Assembly (NCBI RefSeq): GCF_024198235.1
Contig: NZ_JAKCFB010000006.1
Coordinates: forward strand, 1 to 64,000
DNA: 64,000 bases
Origin: Myxococcus dinghuensis
Lineage (GTDB): Bacteria; Myxococcota; Myxococcia; Myxococcales; Myxococcaceae
Direction: 5' to 3'
Part shown: positions 32,247 through 41,364 of the stretch, piece after piece
How positions within the stretch are numbered: the first letter of the stretch is position 1
Layout: each line of letters begins with the position of its first letter
Notes under the pieces: generated by a model
Databases searched by the model: none
What the model was told of the DNA's origin: nothing
What the model saw: only the letters and a program-made list of their open reading frames with translations
Made by a program: the position numbers and the translations under genes

Positions 32247-33391
32247 CAAGTCCCTTTGAAGGTCTCTCTCGCGATGATGGTGCGTTGGATCTCGCTCGTA
32301 CCCTCGCCAATCTCACATAGTTTGGCGTCGCGCAGGTAGCGTTCAACGGGGAATTCACGGGTGTAGCCATACCCCCCGTGGATCTGCACGGCCTTCCCGC
32401 ACGCGCGGGTGGCCACCTCGGAGGCGAACAGCTTCGCCATCGAGGCCTCCCGCGAGTACGGCAAGCCCGCATCGGCCAGCCGGGCGGCCCGGTGGACCAG
32501 CAGCCGCGCCGCGTCCGTCTCCGTGGCCATGTCCGCCATCATCCAGCGCAGGGCCTGGAACTCGGCGATGGGCTGACCGAAGGCGGTACGCTCGCGCGCG
32601 TACCGCGTCGACTCCTCCAGCGCGCCCCGGGCCAGGCCCACCGCCAGCGCGCCGATGGTGATGCGGCCCTTGTCGAGGATCTTCATCGTGTCGATGAAGC
32701 CGTGGTCCACCTCGCCCACGCGGTTCGCGTCGGGGACCTCCACGTCCTCCATCACCAGCTCCGCGGTGTCGGACGAACGCATGCCCAGCTTCCCGTGGAT
32801 GGCGCGCTGGCTGAAGCCCGGCATCCCCTTCTCCAGGAGGAAGGCGGTGATGCCCTTCTGGCGCTTCTGGGGGCTGGTCACGGCGAGCACGACGAAGACG
32901 TCACCCACGGTTCCCTGGGTGATGAACATCTTGGCGCCGTTGAGGACCCAGTTCGAGCCCTGGCGCACGGCCGTCGTCTTCATCCCGGACGCGTCCGAGC
33001 CGGAGCCGGGCTCCGTCAGGCCCCAGGCGCCCAGGGCCTCGCCCGTGGCCAGCCGGGGCAGGTACTTCTCCCGCTGGGCCTCCGAACCGAACACGCGCAG
33101 GTGGCTGGTGCCCAGGCCGTTGTGGCTGGCCACCGTGAGCGCGAGCGAGCCGTCGAACCGGGCGAGCTCCTCCACCGCCACGGCCACCGCGAGCGAGTCC
33201 ATGGCGGCCCCACCGTACTGCTCGCCCACGAGGATGCCCATCACGCCCAGCTGCCCCAGCTCCCGCACGACCTCCAGGGGGAACGTCTCCTCCCGGTCCC
33301 ACTGGGCCGCGTACGGCTTCACCCGTCGTTCGCAGAAGTCTCGGAGCGAGGATTGGAGGGCGCGGTGACTCTCGGGGAGTTCGAAATCCAT
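32246..33391 (-). CDS. Acyl-CoA dehydrogenase (short/medium-chain type)
   Basis: 381 residues. FAD-dependent oxidation of acyl-CoA to the trans-2-enoyl-CoA in beta-oxidation or amino-acid breakdown. Family motifs: WGLTEPGSGSDASGM, TAFGQPIAEFQ, QIHGGYGYTREFPVERYLRD. The catalytic base glutamate is present in IGEGTSEIQR near the C-terminus (about 365), as in short- and medium-chain enzymes; isovaleryl-CoA dehydrogenases carry a non-acidic residue there, so that role is less likely. First gene of the long minus-strand run; ATG at 33391. Confidence 0.95.
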   Translation of the reverse strand: MDFELPESHRALQSSLRDFCERRVKPYAAQWDREETFPLEVVRELGQLGVMGILVGEQYGGAAMDSLAVAVAVEELARFDGSLALTVASHNGLGTSHLRVFGSEAQREKYLPRLATGEALGAWGLTEPGSGSDASGMKTTAVRQGSNWVLNGAKMFITQGTVGDVFVVLAVTSPQKRQKGITAFLLEKGMPGFSQRAIHGKLGMRSSDTAELVMEDVEVPDANRVGEVDHGFIDTMKILDKGRITIGALAVGLARGALEESTRYARERTAFGQPIAEFQALRWMMADMATETDAARLLVHRAARLADAGLPYSREASMAKLFASEVATRACGKAVQIHGGYGYTREFPVERYLRDAKLCEIGEGTSEIQRTIIARETFKGT

Positions 33392-33689
33392 GGTCGGGCG
33401 GGATCTATAGCAGACGGTCCCGAGGGGTACGGGGACCTTCGAGCAGGGTGGAGCGGAGCCCGGTAGGCCCGGGTCCGGGGAACATGGCCGGGGCGACATA
33501 CCAGAAAGGGGATGGCCTGGCTGCCCTCTCGCCCGCTGGGGTGCCGGCCGCCGTCCGACCGATGACGCGCCGGGCGTCCCCCTGGGCCCGGGGGATGGCG
33601 GCGCGGGCTCCCCTGCCTACCTTCAAGGCTCGAAGGAGACGCTCCCGTGCGTGGCGCGTCCCCGACCACACCTGGCCCAGGAGGGATGC

Positions 33690-34049
33690 ATGTTCGCGAA
33701 GAGAAAGGCGAAGTGGACGGCGAAGGGGTTGGCCAAGAGCGACCTCTACCGCAAGTGGGTGGCGCACAAGCTCCTCAACGAGTTCCCGCGCGCCGCCCGG
33801 GAGCGGTGGGAGGACTTCGAGCCGGATGATGCGCTGCGGCACATCGGACTGACGACGTACCGGCCCGGCCGCACGGGCCTGGGCGCGGTGGGCCTGTTCC
33901 TGCTCGGCGCGGTGGCCGGGGGCGTGGCCGCCCTGCTGCTCACGCCGACGACGGGCAACGACCTGCGCACCACGGTGAAGGACAAGGCCTCGTCCTACAT
34001 GAACAAGCAGAACCTGAACCTGGGCCAGGAGAAGAGCGCCAACGCCTAG
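33690..34049 (+). CDS. YtxH-domain membrane protein
   Basis: 119 residues. A basic helical N-terminal part (KWTAKGLAKSDLYRKWVAHKLL), then one membrane helix (about 68-86, VGLFLLGAVAGGVAALLLTP) followed by the short YtxH-like helix (TTGNDLRTTVKDKASSYM). YtxH proteins are small membrane proteins tied to stress in Firmicutes; the role here is unknown. ATG at 33690 has AGGAGGG just upstream, which decides against the longer frame from 33651. Confidence 0.86.
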   Translation: MFAKRKAKWTAKGLAKSDLYRKWVAHKLLNEFPRAARERWEDFEPDDALRHIGLTTYRPGRTGLGAVGLFLLGAVAGGVAALLLTPTTGNDLRTTVKDKASSYMNKQNLNLGQEKSANA

Positions 34050-34090
34050 CCGCCGGCGCGGGCGGTCGCGAGCCATCCGTGACACGCGGA

Positions 34091-34130
34091 GGGCGGCGCC
34101 TGGGGCCGTGAGCCCGGGCCGCCGCCCTTT
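34091..34130. terminator. Hairpin between converging genes
   Basis: GGGCGGCG (34091-34098) pairs with CGCCGCCC (34120-34127), followed on the plus strand by TTT. It separates the YtxH gene from the converging enoyl-CoA hydratase gene. Confidence 0.65.
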
Positions 34131-34151
34131 CGCGTCTCGCCACGTGGCGGG

Positions 34152-34928
34152 TCAGCGCCCCTTGTAGACGGGGGGGCGCTTCTCGGCGAAGGCCCGCAGG
34201 CCCTCGAGGCGGTCCTCCGTCTTCAGGACCTCCTCGTACTTGCGCAGCTCCAGCGCGAGCGCCTCGTCGAGCTCCAGCCCCATCCCTTCGTCGATGGCGT
34301 GCTTCGCGCTCGCCACGGCGACGGGGGCGTTCTCCACGACGGCCTCGGCCAGGCCGTAGGCGACCTCCAGCAGGTGGCCCTCCGGCGCGAGCCGGTTCAC
34401 CAGGCCGATGCTGAACGCCTCCGCGGCGTTGATGCGGCGGGCGGTGAGGATGAGGTCCTTGGCGCGCCCCGGGCCCACCAGCCGGGTGAGCCGCTGCGTC
34501 CCGCCGCCCCCCGGGATGATGCCGAGCTTCACCTCGGTGAGCCCCAGCTCGGCCGCCGGCGCCGCCACGCGCAGGTCGCAGGCGAGCGCCAGCTCGGTGC
34601 CCCCGCCGAAGGCCGAGCCGTTGATGGCGGCGATGAAGACACAGTCGCTGTGTTCGATGGCGCGGAACGTCTGGCGCAGGCCCTCGAGGAAGGCGCGCAC
34701 CTCGGATTCGACCATGGTGGCGCGCTCCTTCAGGTCCGCGCCCGCGCAGAAGGCCTTGTCCCCGGCGCCGGTGATGATGACCGCGCGCACCTGACGGCCC
34801 GAGGTGACACGCGCCACGAGGGCGCCCAGCTCCTGGAGCATGGCGCGGCTGATGGCGTTGCGCCGGCCCTCGCCGTCGATGGTCCAGATTTCGATGGCTC
34901 CGCGCGCGTCGACCTTGAATTCCGGCAT
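34152..34928 (-). CDS. Enoyl-CoA hydratase/isomerase family protein
   Basis: 258 residues, crotonase fold. Oxyanion-hole region [10 protein letters not shown] (about 60-69) and [18 protein letters not shown]; catalytic glutamates lie in GGTELALA (near 110) and [18 protein letters not shown] (near 131). Hydrates trans-2-enoyl-CoA, and the sequence resembles the branch that includes 3-methylglutaconyl-CoA hydratase. An HMG-CoA lyase gene 5.5 kb away would fit leucine breakdown, but the genes are not in one operon, so this stays open. Confidence 0.92.
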   Translation of the reverse strand: MPEFKVDARGAIEIWTIDGEGRRNAISRAMLQELGALVARVTSGRQVRAVIITGAGDKAFCAGADLKERATMVESEVRAFLEGLRQTFRAIEHSDCVFIAAINGSAFGGGTELALACDLRVAAPAAELGLTEVKLGIIPGGGGTQRLTRLVGPGRAKDLILTARRINAAEAFSIGLVNRLAPEGHLLEVAYGLAEAVVENAPVAVASAKHAIDEGMGLELDEALALELRKYEEVLKTEDRLEGLRAFAEKRPPVYKGR

Positions 34929-35032
34929 GTGGACTCTCTCCTGCTGGGCCCGTCCGGCGGGCCGCCCTGGGACGCGGCAGAGTGCGGCGGGAAGGCGAGT
35001 CTGGCAAGGCGGAAACGGTTACCATTCCCCTC

Positions 35033-36991
35033 ATGCCTCCGTCGCGCACCGTGCTCCATCGCCTGGCCCCGTGGGCCCCGACCCTGGCCCTGGTGGCCCT
35101 CGCCCTTCCGCTGGAGGTCCTCGCCCGGGGAGGTGGCGGCGAACACTACACGCGCCCGCAGTCGGACAATCGGGACGGCGGCGGGGGGGGCGACGGCCTG
35201 CCGATCTGGCTCCTCTTCGAGGTCTTCCGGCTCGTCTTCCGCTACCCGAAGGTGATGCTCCCGCTCATCGTCCTGGGCGGCGTGGCCTACTGGCTCTACA
35301 AGCGCAACCTGCACCCGGACGCCACCACCCGTCGCGCGCTGGACCAGTACGAGGCGGACCAGCGCACGCAGGTGTCCTCGCGCGACGTGCAGGGCTGGGT
35401 CAGCGCCCTGAAGCTCGAGGACCCGAAGTTCGAGCTGCAGCCCGTGCTCGACAAGGTGAGCCGCCTCTTCCTCGACCTGCAGCAGGCGTGGTTCCTGCGC
35501 GACATGGCGCCGGTGCGGCCCTTCCTGTCGGACGCGACGTGGCAGCGCTTCGACGTGCAGTTGAAGCTGCTCGACGCGCAGGGCGTGCGCGATGCGATCA
35601 CGGACATCGAGGTGGGCGACGTGCAGCTCATCGGCCTGACGCAGAGCGAGTGGTTCGACAGCATCCAGGTCCGAGTCCACGCGCGGATGCGGGACACGGA
35701 CGTGCCCGCGCGCTTCACGGACGCCCAGGCCACGGACGCCGCGCGCAAGGCGCCGCTGGAGGCCTTCACGGAGGTCTGGACCTTCGTGCGCAAGCCGGGG
35801 GCCCAGACGCGCATCGGCGAGGACCTGTTCCAGGGCAAGTGCCCCAACTGCGGCGCGCCGTACAAGGGCGGCGCCACCAACCGCTGCGAGTTCTGCGACG
35901 CGGTGGTGAACTCCGGCAACTACGACTGGACGCTCTCCGAAATCACCCAGGGCGTGGAGCACACGCGCTACCACCGCACGGTGGACGGGCTGAGGCAGGC
36001 GCGCGAGGCCGACCCGGCGCTCAACCTGGAGGTGCTGGAGGACCGCGCGTCGCTGCTGTTCTGGAAGTGGATCTCCGCCCAGAGCCGGGGCGACACCCAG
36101 GGCCTGTCCAAGGTGGCCACCTCCGCGGCCCTCCAGACGCTCGGCGGGGAGCTAGAGTCGCTGCGCCGGCAGGGCCGCCGCCGCGTCTTCCTCGAGTGCG
36201 CGGTGGGGTCGGTGGACGTGCGCGCGCTGGAGGTGGACCCGGGCGGGTATGACCGCGCCCACGTGGAGGTCCGCTGGAGCGCGCGAATGGGCGTGGGGCC
36301 CATCGACGAGCGCCCGCCCGAACTGCCCACCGTGCCCCAGCGCTTCGTGTTCACGCTGGTGCGCAAGCACGGCGCGGCCACCAACACCGCCAACGGCATG
36401 TCCACGGACCGCTGCCCGCAGTGCAACGCGCCGCTCACCAACACCGCCGCCACCACGTGCGACTTCTGCGGCACGCAGCTCGGGAGCGGCGAGCGGGATT
36501 GGGTGCTCGCCTCCGCCCTCCCCTTCGAGGCCTGGAACGCGAGCCAGGGCGGCCCCCGCGCCAGCTACGTCCCCCGCCGCAACGCCGTGCGGAGCGACCC
36601 CGCGCCCGCGCCGCGCGAGGCCGCGCCCGTGGCCCCGGACTCGGACGTGGTGATGGACATCCAGGAGCGGCAACGGCTGCTCTACATGATGGCCGCCATC
36701 GCCGCGGCGGACGGCACCGTCACCCCCGCCGAGCGCAAGCTGCTGAAGCTGTGCGCCGAGCGCTGGGACGTGGCGTGGGCCAACGTCGAGATGGCCCTCA
36801 ACGCCGGCCCCCAGCTCTTCGACCGGCTCGTCACCCGGGGCAGCCCGGAGGCCGAGGTCTTCCTGCGCAACATCGTGGAGATGGCGCTCGTCGACGGCCG
36901 CATCGACCGCAAGGAGCGGCGCATGCTGGAGTCCGCCGCCGCCCACCTCGGCCTCCAGGAGCAACTGGCCTCGATGCTCTCCGGACAGTGA
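35033..36991 (+). CDS. Tim44-like, double zinc-ribbon, TerB-domain membrane protein
   Basis: 652 residues. Signal-anchor helix (about 11-31), a Gly-rich stretch, a second membrane helix (about 73-88), then a Tim44-like domain (DLQQAWFLRDMAPVRPFLS to FTEVWTFVRKP, about 145-255). A four-cysteine zinc ribbon follows (CPNC...CEFC, 270-288), a second Tim44-like domain, and a second zinc ribbon (CPQC...CDFC, 461-479). The C-terminus (about 545-652) is a TerB-type helical domain (MMAAIAAADGTVTPAERKL, MALVDGRIDRKERRML). The ATG at 35033 starts the anchor. Function unknown; the parts suggest a membrane-bound assembly or stress sensor. Confidence 0.88.
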   Translation: MPPSRTVLHRLAPWAPTLALVALALPLEVLARGGGGEHYTRPQSDNRDGGGGGDGLPIWLLFEVFRLVFRYPKVMLPLIVLGGVAYWLYKRNLHPDATTRRALDQYEADQRTQVSSRDVQGWVSALKLEDPKFELQPVLDKVSRLFLDLQQAWFLRDMAPVRPFLSDATWQRFDVQLKLLDAQGVRDAITDIEVGDVQLIGLTQSEWFDSIQVRVHARMRDTDVPARFTDAQATDAARKAPLEAFTEVWTFVRKPGAQTRIGEDLFQGKCPNCGAPYKGGATNRCEFCDAVVNSGNYDWTLSEITQGVEHTRYHRTVDGLRQAREADPALNLEVLEDRASLLFWKWISAQSRGDTQGLSKVATSAALQTLGGELESLRRQGRRRVFLECAVGSVDVRALEVDPGGYDRAHVEVRWSARMGVGPIDERPPELPTVPQRFVFTLVRKHGAATNTANGMSTDRCPQCNAPLTNTAATTCDFCGTQLGSGERDWVLASALPFEAWNASQGGPRASYVPRRNAVRSDPAPAPREAAPVAPDSDVVMDIQERQRLLYMMAAIAAADGTVTPAERKLLKLCAERWDVAWANVEMALNAGPQLFDRLVTRGSPEAEVFLRNIVEMALVDGRIDRKERRMLESAAAHLGLQEQLASMLSGQ

Positions 36992-37044
36992 CTCTCCGTA
37001 TGATTACGGGGAGTGAAGTCCCGCCTGGCCTCCAGGTGGGGACT
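36991..37044. terminator. Two consecutive hairpins between converging genes
   Basis: First hairpin ACTCTCCGTA-tgat-TACGGGGAGT (36991-37014), one wobble pair. Second hairpin AGTCCCGCCTGG with CCAGGTGGGGACT (37017-37044), one irregular position. They fill the gap between the Tim44-like gene and the converging chemoreceptor gene. Confidence 0.65.
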
Positions 37045-38555
37045 CAGGAGGCGCGGCGCTCGTCCGGACGGTAGGTCTCGATGACGCCGTGGACGCGGTC
37101 GGTGACGCCCTGGAGCGAGCCGGTGGCGAGGCGGGTCGCCTCCAGTCGCCCCAGCGACTCGTTCATCATCGAGGAGAGGTCGTTGACGGCGGCGAAGAGC
37201 TGCGCGACGCCCGCGGCCTGCTGGCCGACGGTGGCGGAGATGCGGCGGATGCTGTCGGCGCCCCGGTCCACGATGGAGGACAGCCCCCGGAGGTCCTCTC
37301 CGGAAGCGCGCACCACGTCGAGGTCGTGCGCCATGCGCTCGGCGCCGCGCTGGGACAGGCCCACGGCGTCCTGGATGGCGCGACGCGTGTCGTCGAGGAT
37401 GCCCCGCACCTCGGTCATCGCCTGCTGGGATTGGCGGGCGAGCCGGCGCATCTCCATGGCCACCACCGCGAACCCCCGCCCCTGCTCCCCCGAACGCGCG
37501 GCCTCGATGGCGGCGTTGACGGCCACCATGTTGGACTGGTCCGACAAGTCCTTGATGGTCGCGGCCACGTCGGTCAGCCGGCGGGCGCGCGCGGCGAGCC
37601 CCTCCAGGTGCGTGGTGAACTCCGCCACCTGGTCGCGGATGCCCTCCAGGCCCACCATGCTGCGCCCCAGGCTCTCCTGCACGGAGGCGCCCATGTCTCC
37701 CGCCTGGGTCGCGGCGGCGAGGATGGCGTCGGCCTGACGCGCGGCGTCCTCGGAGGCGCGCTGGAGCTCCGTCGCGGTCGCCTGCGTCTCCGTCAGGGCC
37801 TGGGCCTGTCGGGCCAGGGTCGAGCGCTGCTCCTCGGTGGATTCGCTCAACGAACGCATGGCCACCGTCAGGTCCTGCGCGGAGTCCACCAGGGGTTCCA
37901 CCACGCGCGCGCGAACCTCTCCCTGCGCCAGCTCCAGCCGGGCCTGGCGGGAGGACAGTTCGTTCAAGTCCCGGAGGCCTCCGCGACAGGTGATGAAGAG
38001 GAAGACGACCTCGAACAGCACCCAGCCGCCGTGCTCCAGCGCGCGGGCGATGCTGCCCACGTCCGTGCCGAAGATCGAATGGGGCCAGAACACGCCCCGC
38101 AGCAGGTGGTCCGCCACGACGACGGTCGAGTAGAGGCCCAGCACCCGCAGGTCGCGGTAGACGGCCAGGAAGGCCAACGAGCCGAAGATGTGGAAGTGCG
38201 TCTCGATGCGCCCGTCGGAGAGGTGGATGAGCAGCCCCGACCAGACCGCCTGCGCCACCGCGATGACGAAGCGCGTGCTCGCGAGCCCGGAGCGCAGCAG
38301 GCCCAGGGCCACGGGGAGGCCGGAGACGACGAAGCCCAGCAGCCCCGCGGCCCAGACGTGGGGATGGATGGCGCTCGACGCGCCCTCCCACGTCCGGGGC
38401 GAGAGGAACAACGCCATCGCGAGCCCCGCGCCCCATTGAAGGCCCAGGAGGAGCGCGAACATGCGGTCCGTGCGACGACTGAGTGCGAGCTGATGCGCGT
38501 CGAAGATGTCTTGCGCACGTCGCGCGAGGGCCGTCGCGTCGACAGAGATGTGCAT
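37044..38555 (-). CDS. Methyl-accepting chemotaxis-type receptor with six-helix membrane sensor (copy 1)
   Basis: 503 residues. Residues 30-190 hold about six membrane helices with little periplasmic loop; no HAMP domain is seen. The cytoplasmic part is a coiled coil with the chemoreceptor tip (SDQSNMVAVNAAIEAARSG, then GFAVVAMEMRRLA, about 375-405) that docks the CheA kinase and CheW. The membrane part carries conserved histidines at 64, 66, 111, 120, 122 and 150 that are kept in the neighbouring paralogue, suggesting a bound metal or haem. ATG at 38555. It shares direction and layout with the next gene, a tandem duplication. Confidence 0.92.
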   Translation of the reverse strand: MHISVDATALARRAQDIFDAHQLALSRRTDRMFALLLGLQWGAGLAMALFLSPRTWEGASSAIHPHVWAAGLLGFVVSGLPVALGLLRSGLASTRFVIAVAQAVWSGLLIHLSDGRIETHFHIFGSLAFLAVYRDLRVLGLYSTVVVADHLLRGVFWPHSIFGTDVGSIARALEHGGWVLFEVVFLFITCRGGLRDLNELSSRQARLELAQGEVRARVVEPLVDSAQDLTVAMRSLSESTEEQRSTLARQAQALTETQATATELQRASEDAARQADAILAAATQAGDMGASVQESLGRSMVGLEGIRDQVAEFTTHLEGLAARARRLTDVAATIKDLSDQSNMVAVNAAIEAARSGEQGRGFAVVAMEMRRLARQSQQAMTEVRGILDDTRRAIQDAVGLSQRGAERMAHDLDVVRASGEDLRGLSSIVDRGADSIRRISATVGQQAAGVAQLFAAVNDLSSMMNESLGRLEATRLATGSLQGVTDRVHGVIETYRPDERRAS

Positions 38556-38656
38556 GCCGCGAATCCGAGGGAGAAGAGGCCGGGTTGAAACACACCCACC
38601 TATACCCGGCGAATCCAACCTCGTGAACCACCCCCGAAAACTTACAGGCACGCCTG

Positions 38657-38686
38657 CTCATGTAGGCCTGAAGTCAGGCCCATGAG
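38657..38686. terminator. Long inverted repeat between the two receptor genes
   Basis: CTCATG-ta-GGCCTGA-ag-TCAGGCC-CATGAG: arms match over 13 bases apart from a 2-base bulge. Lies about 40 bases after the stop of copy 2 and about 100 before the start of copy 1. A terminator for copy 2 is the simplest reading; an operator for copy 1 is possible. Confidence 0.5.
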
Positions 38687-38724
38687 TGGGCACACGGGCG
38701 CCCAAGGGGTGGGCCGCGGCCTGC

Positions 38725-40272
38725 TCAGGCGGAGCTGGCGATGGGCACGGGGCGCGGGGCGTCCCGCCCGTCCTCGTCGGGGGCGACCTGATGGGCGTGG
38801 ATGACGCGCTCGACCCCGTCGGTGACGACCTGGAGCGCTTCCGTCGCGGCGCGCATCGCGTCCAACCGGCCGAGCGTCTCGGTCATCATCCCGGAGAGGT
38901 GATTCACGGCGTCGAAGAGCTGGGTGACGCCCACGGCCTGCTGCCCGACGGCGGAGGAGATGCGGCGCACGCTGTCCGTGCCGAGCTCCATGATGGACGA
39001 GAGGCCGCGCAGGCTCTCACCCGAGGCGCGCACGGCGTCGAGGTCCCTGGCCATCCGCGCGGCGCCGTCACGGCTGGAGCCCACCACGGACTGGATGGCC
39101 CTGCGCGTGTCGTCGAGGATGCCCCGGACCTGGCTGGTGGCCTCCTGGGACTTGCGGGCCAGCCGGCGCATCTCGCTGGCCACCACGGCGAAGCCGCGCC
39201 CGTGCTCGCCGGAGCGCGCCGCCTCGATGGCCGCGTTGAGCGCCACCATGTTCGACTGGTCCGCCAGGTCCTTGATGGTGACCGCGACCCTGCCGAGCTG
39301 GATCGCGCGAGCCTCGAGTCCCTCCATCTGTCCGGACAGATCCGCGACCTGTGCGCGGAGCCCCTCCAGTCCCTCCGCGCCACGGCCGATCATCCGTTGC
39401 GCGGTGGCGCCCACGTCCCCCGCCTCGGAGATGGACGAGAGGATGACCTCCGCCTGTCGGGACGTCTCCTCGGAGGTCCGCTGGAGCTCGGTCGCGGTCG
39501 TCTGGGTCTCCATCAGCGCCTGGGCCTGGCGCACCAGCATCTTCCGCTGCTCCTCCGCCGTGGAGTGCAGCGAATGCATCGCCGCCGCCAGCGCGTGAGC
39601 GGAGGCGACCAGCGGTCGGATGATGTTCGCCTCCGCCTGTCCACGCGCCAGCTCCACCTGCCGCATGGACAGGTCTCGCCAGTCCTTCAAGCCACCCACG
39701 CAACTGATGACGAGGAAGACATCCTCCAGCGCCACCCAGCCCGCGTGCTCCAGGGGGCGCAGGAGTCCGGAGACCCCCGCGCCGAAGATGGACTCGGGCC
39801 AGAACAGCCCGCGCAGCAGGTGGTCCGCCACCGTGACGAGCGAGTAGAGGCCGAGCACCCGCACGTCACGATAGACGGCCAGGAACGCCAACGAGCCGAA
39901 GATGTGGAAGTGCGTCTCGATGCGCCCCCCCGTCAGGTGGATGAGCAGCGCCGACCAGAGCGCCTGCGCCACCGCGATGGTGTAGCGCGTCGCGGGCTCT
40001 CCGGGTCGGGCCCGGCTCAACGCCACCGGCAGCGACGAGACCACGAGCCCGAGCACCACCGCCGCCCAGACGTGAGGATGCAGTTGGCTCGTGGTGCCCG
40101 ACCACATCCGGGGCGACAGCGTGAGCGCGGTGACGAGCCCGCCCACCCACTGCACGCCCATGAGGACGGCGAACATGCGGTCCGTCCGGCGGACCAGCGT
40201 GGACTGATATTCAGCGAAGAAGTCTTGGGACTGGCGCGCGAGGGCCGTCGCGTCGACCGGGAGTGTCGTCAT
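38725..40272 (-). CDS. Methyl-accepting chemotaxis-type receptor with six-helix membrane sensor (copy 2)
   Basis: 515 residues, paralogue of the gene at 37044-38555 over its whole length. Same membrane sensor with RIETHFHIFGSLAFLAVYRD, ADHLLRG and HPHVWA; histidines 65, 67, 112, 121, 123 and 151 line up with copy 1. Same signalling tip (ADQSNMVALNAAIEAARSG, GFAVVASEMRRLA). No HAMP domain and no methylation CheBR-type pentapeptide tail. ATG at 40272, preceded by an AT-rich palindrome pair. No che genes adjacent, so it must use a cluster elsewhere. Confidence 0.92.
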   Translation of the reverse strand: MTTLPVDATALARQSQDFFAEYQSTLVRRTDRMFAVLMGVQWVGGLVTALTLSPRMWSGTTSQLHPHVWAAVVLGLVVSSLPVALSRARPGEPATRYTIAVAQALWSALLIHLTGGRIETHFHIFGSLAFLAVYRDVRVLGLYSLVTVADHLLRGLFWPESIFGAGVSGLLRPLEHAGWVALEDVFLVISCVGGLKDWRDLSMRQVELARGQAEANIIRPLVASAHALAAAMHSLHSTAEEQRKMLVRQAQALMETQTTATELQRTSEETSRQAEVILSSISEAGDVGATAQRMIGRGAEGLEGLRAQVADLSGQMEGLEARAIQLGRVAVTIKDLADQSNMVALNAAIEAARSGEHGRGFAVVASEMRRLARKSQEATSQVRGILDDTRRAIQSVVGSSRDGAARMARDLDAVRASGESLRGLSSIMELGTDSVRRISSAVGQQAVGVTQLFDAVNHLSGMMTETLGRLDAMRAATEALQVVTDGVERVIHAHQVAPDEDGRDAPRPVPIASSA

Positions 40273-40299
40273 GAGCGCGGGACTGGATGCCTCCAGACC

Positions 40300-40330
40300 T
40301 TGAACAAACCATGTTCAATGTTTCATGAAA
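40300..40330. promoter_or_regulatory. Two palindromes upstream of receptor copy 2
   Basis: TTGAAC-n7-GTTCAA (40300-40318) and TTTCATGAAA (40321-40330) lie back to back 28-58 bases before the ATG at 40272, in the most AT-rich stretch for several kb. They look like operator half-sites over the promoter of this gene. Confidence 0.45.
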
Positions 40331-40389
40331 ACGAACACTTTCAATCCAGCCATCGCGTGGAGGGTGCACACGACACGCCGTGCGGAGGC

Positions 40390-41364
40390 TCACGTCCGCG
40401 CGCGCCGCGAGGCCTTCTTCTCCCGTTCACCCAGTGCGGCCTGGAGGTACTTGCCCGCGAGCTTCCGACCGATGAGCTCCTGGGCGATCTCCCCCGCCTC
40501 GACGAGCCGATCCAGGTCGATGCCGGTGTCCACGCCCATGCCCTGGAACATGAAGACCGCGTCCTCGGTGGCGAGGTTGCCCGCGGCGCCGGGGGCGTAG
40601 GGGCAGCCCCCCAGTCCACCGATGCTGGCGTCGAACGTCGTCACGCCCGCCGACAATCCGACGAGCGCGTTGGCGAGCGCCGTGCCGCGCGTGTCGTGCA
40701 GGTGCAGCGCGAGCTTGCCCACGGGGATGTGCGCGAGGAGCGCGCCGAGGATCTCCTCCGTCTGCCGGGGCGTGCCCACGCCAATCGTGTCGCCGAGGCT
40801 GAGCTGGTAGATGCCCGCGTCCACCAACTGCCGGCAGATGTCCACCACACGCTCCACGGGGACGTGGCCCTCGTAGGGGCAGCCCCACACGGTGGAGAGG
40901 TAGCCGCGCACGCGCATGCCGGACTGGAGCGCCGCCGCCGTCACCTCGCGCGCGCCGGCGAGCGCCTCCGCGATGCTCTTGTTGATGTTCTTCTTGGAGT
41001 GGGCCTCGGACGCGGAGATGAACACCGCCGCCTCCTCGAGCCCCGCGGCCCGGGCGCGCTCCAGGCCCTTGAGGTTGGGCACCAGCGCGGAGAACACCAC
41101 GCCCTCGCGGCGACCCACGAGCGCGAGCAGCTCCTCGGCGTCCGCGAGCTGGGGGATCCACCTGGGCGACACGAACGACGTCACCTCGATGCGCTTCTCC
41201 CCCGCGGCCACCAGCGCGTCGATGAGCCGCGCCTTGTCGCGCGTGGGCAGCGTCCGCAGCTCGTTCTGGAGCCCGTCCCTCGGGCCGACTTCGTAGACAT
41301 CGACCCGGTCCGGGAGTCGCCCCAGGAAGGAACCGCGCGGGCCTGACAGTGCGTTCTCAGCCAT
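40390..41364 (-). CDS. Hydroxymethylglutaryl-CoA lyase
   Basis: 324 residues, HMGL-like TIM barrel. Splits HMG-CoA to acetoacetate and acetyl-CoA, the end of leucine breakdown. Motifs: VYEVGPRDGLQNE (substrate and metal site), the family pattern LSLGDTIGVGTP, the metal histidines in LHLHDTRG, and the catalytic cysteine loop GGLGGCPYAPGAAGN (Cys near 258). The ATG at 41364 overlaps the upstream methyltransferase stop by 8 bases; a TTG at 41382 would add six residues. Confidence 0.95.
   Translation of the reverse strand: MAENALSGPRGSFLGRLPDRVDVYEVGPRDGLQNELRTLPTRDKARLIDALVAAGEKRIEVTSFVSPRWIPQLADAEELLALVGRREGVVFSALVPNLKGLERARAAGLEEAAVFISASEAHSKKNINKSIAEALAGAREVTAAALQSGMRVRGYLSTVWGCPYEGHVPVERVVDICRQLVDAGIYQLSLGDTIGVGTPRQTEEILGALLAHIPVGKLALHLHDTRGTALANALVGLSAGVTTFDASIGGLGGCPYAPGAAGNLATEDAVFMFQGMGVDTGIDLDRLVEAGEIAQELIGRKLAGKYLQAALGEREKKASRRART

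Noticed and set aside
32246..33391. Isovaleryl-CoA dehydrogenase for leucine breakdown
   Set aside because: The catalytic glutamate is in the EGTSEIQ position, where isovaleryl-CoA dehydrogenases have a non-acidic residue.
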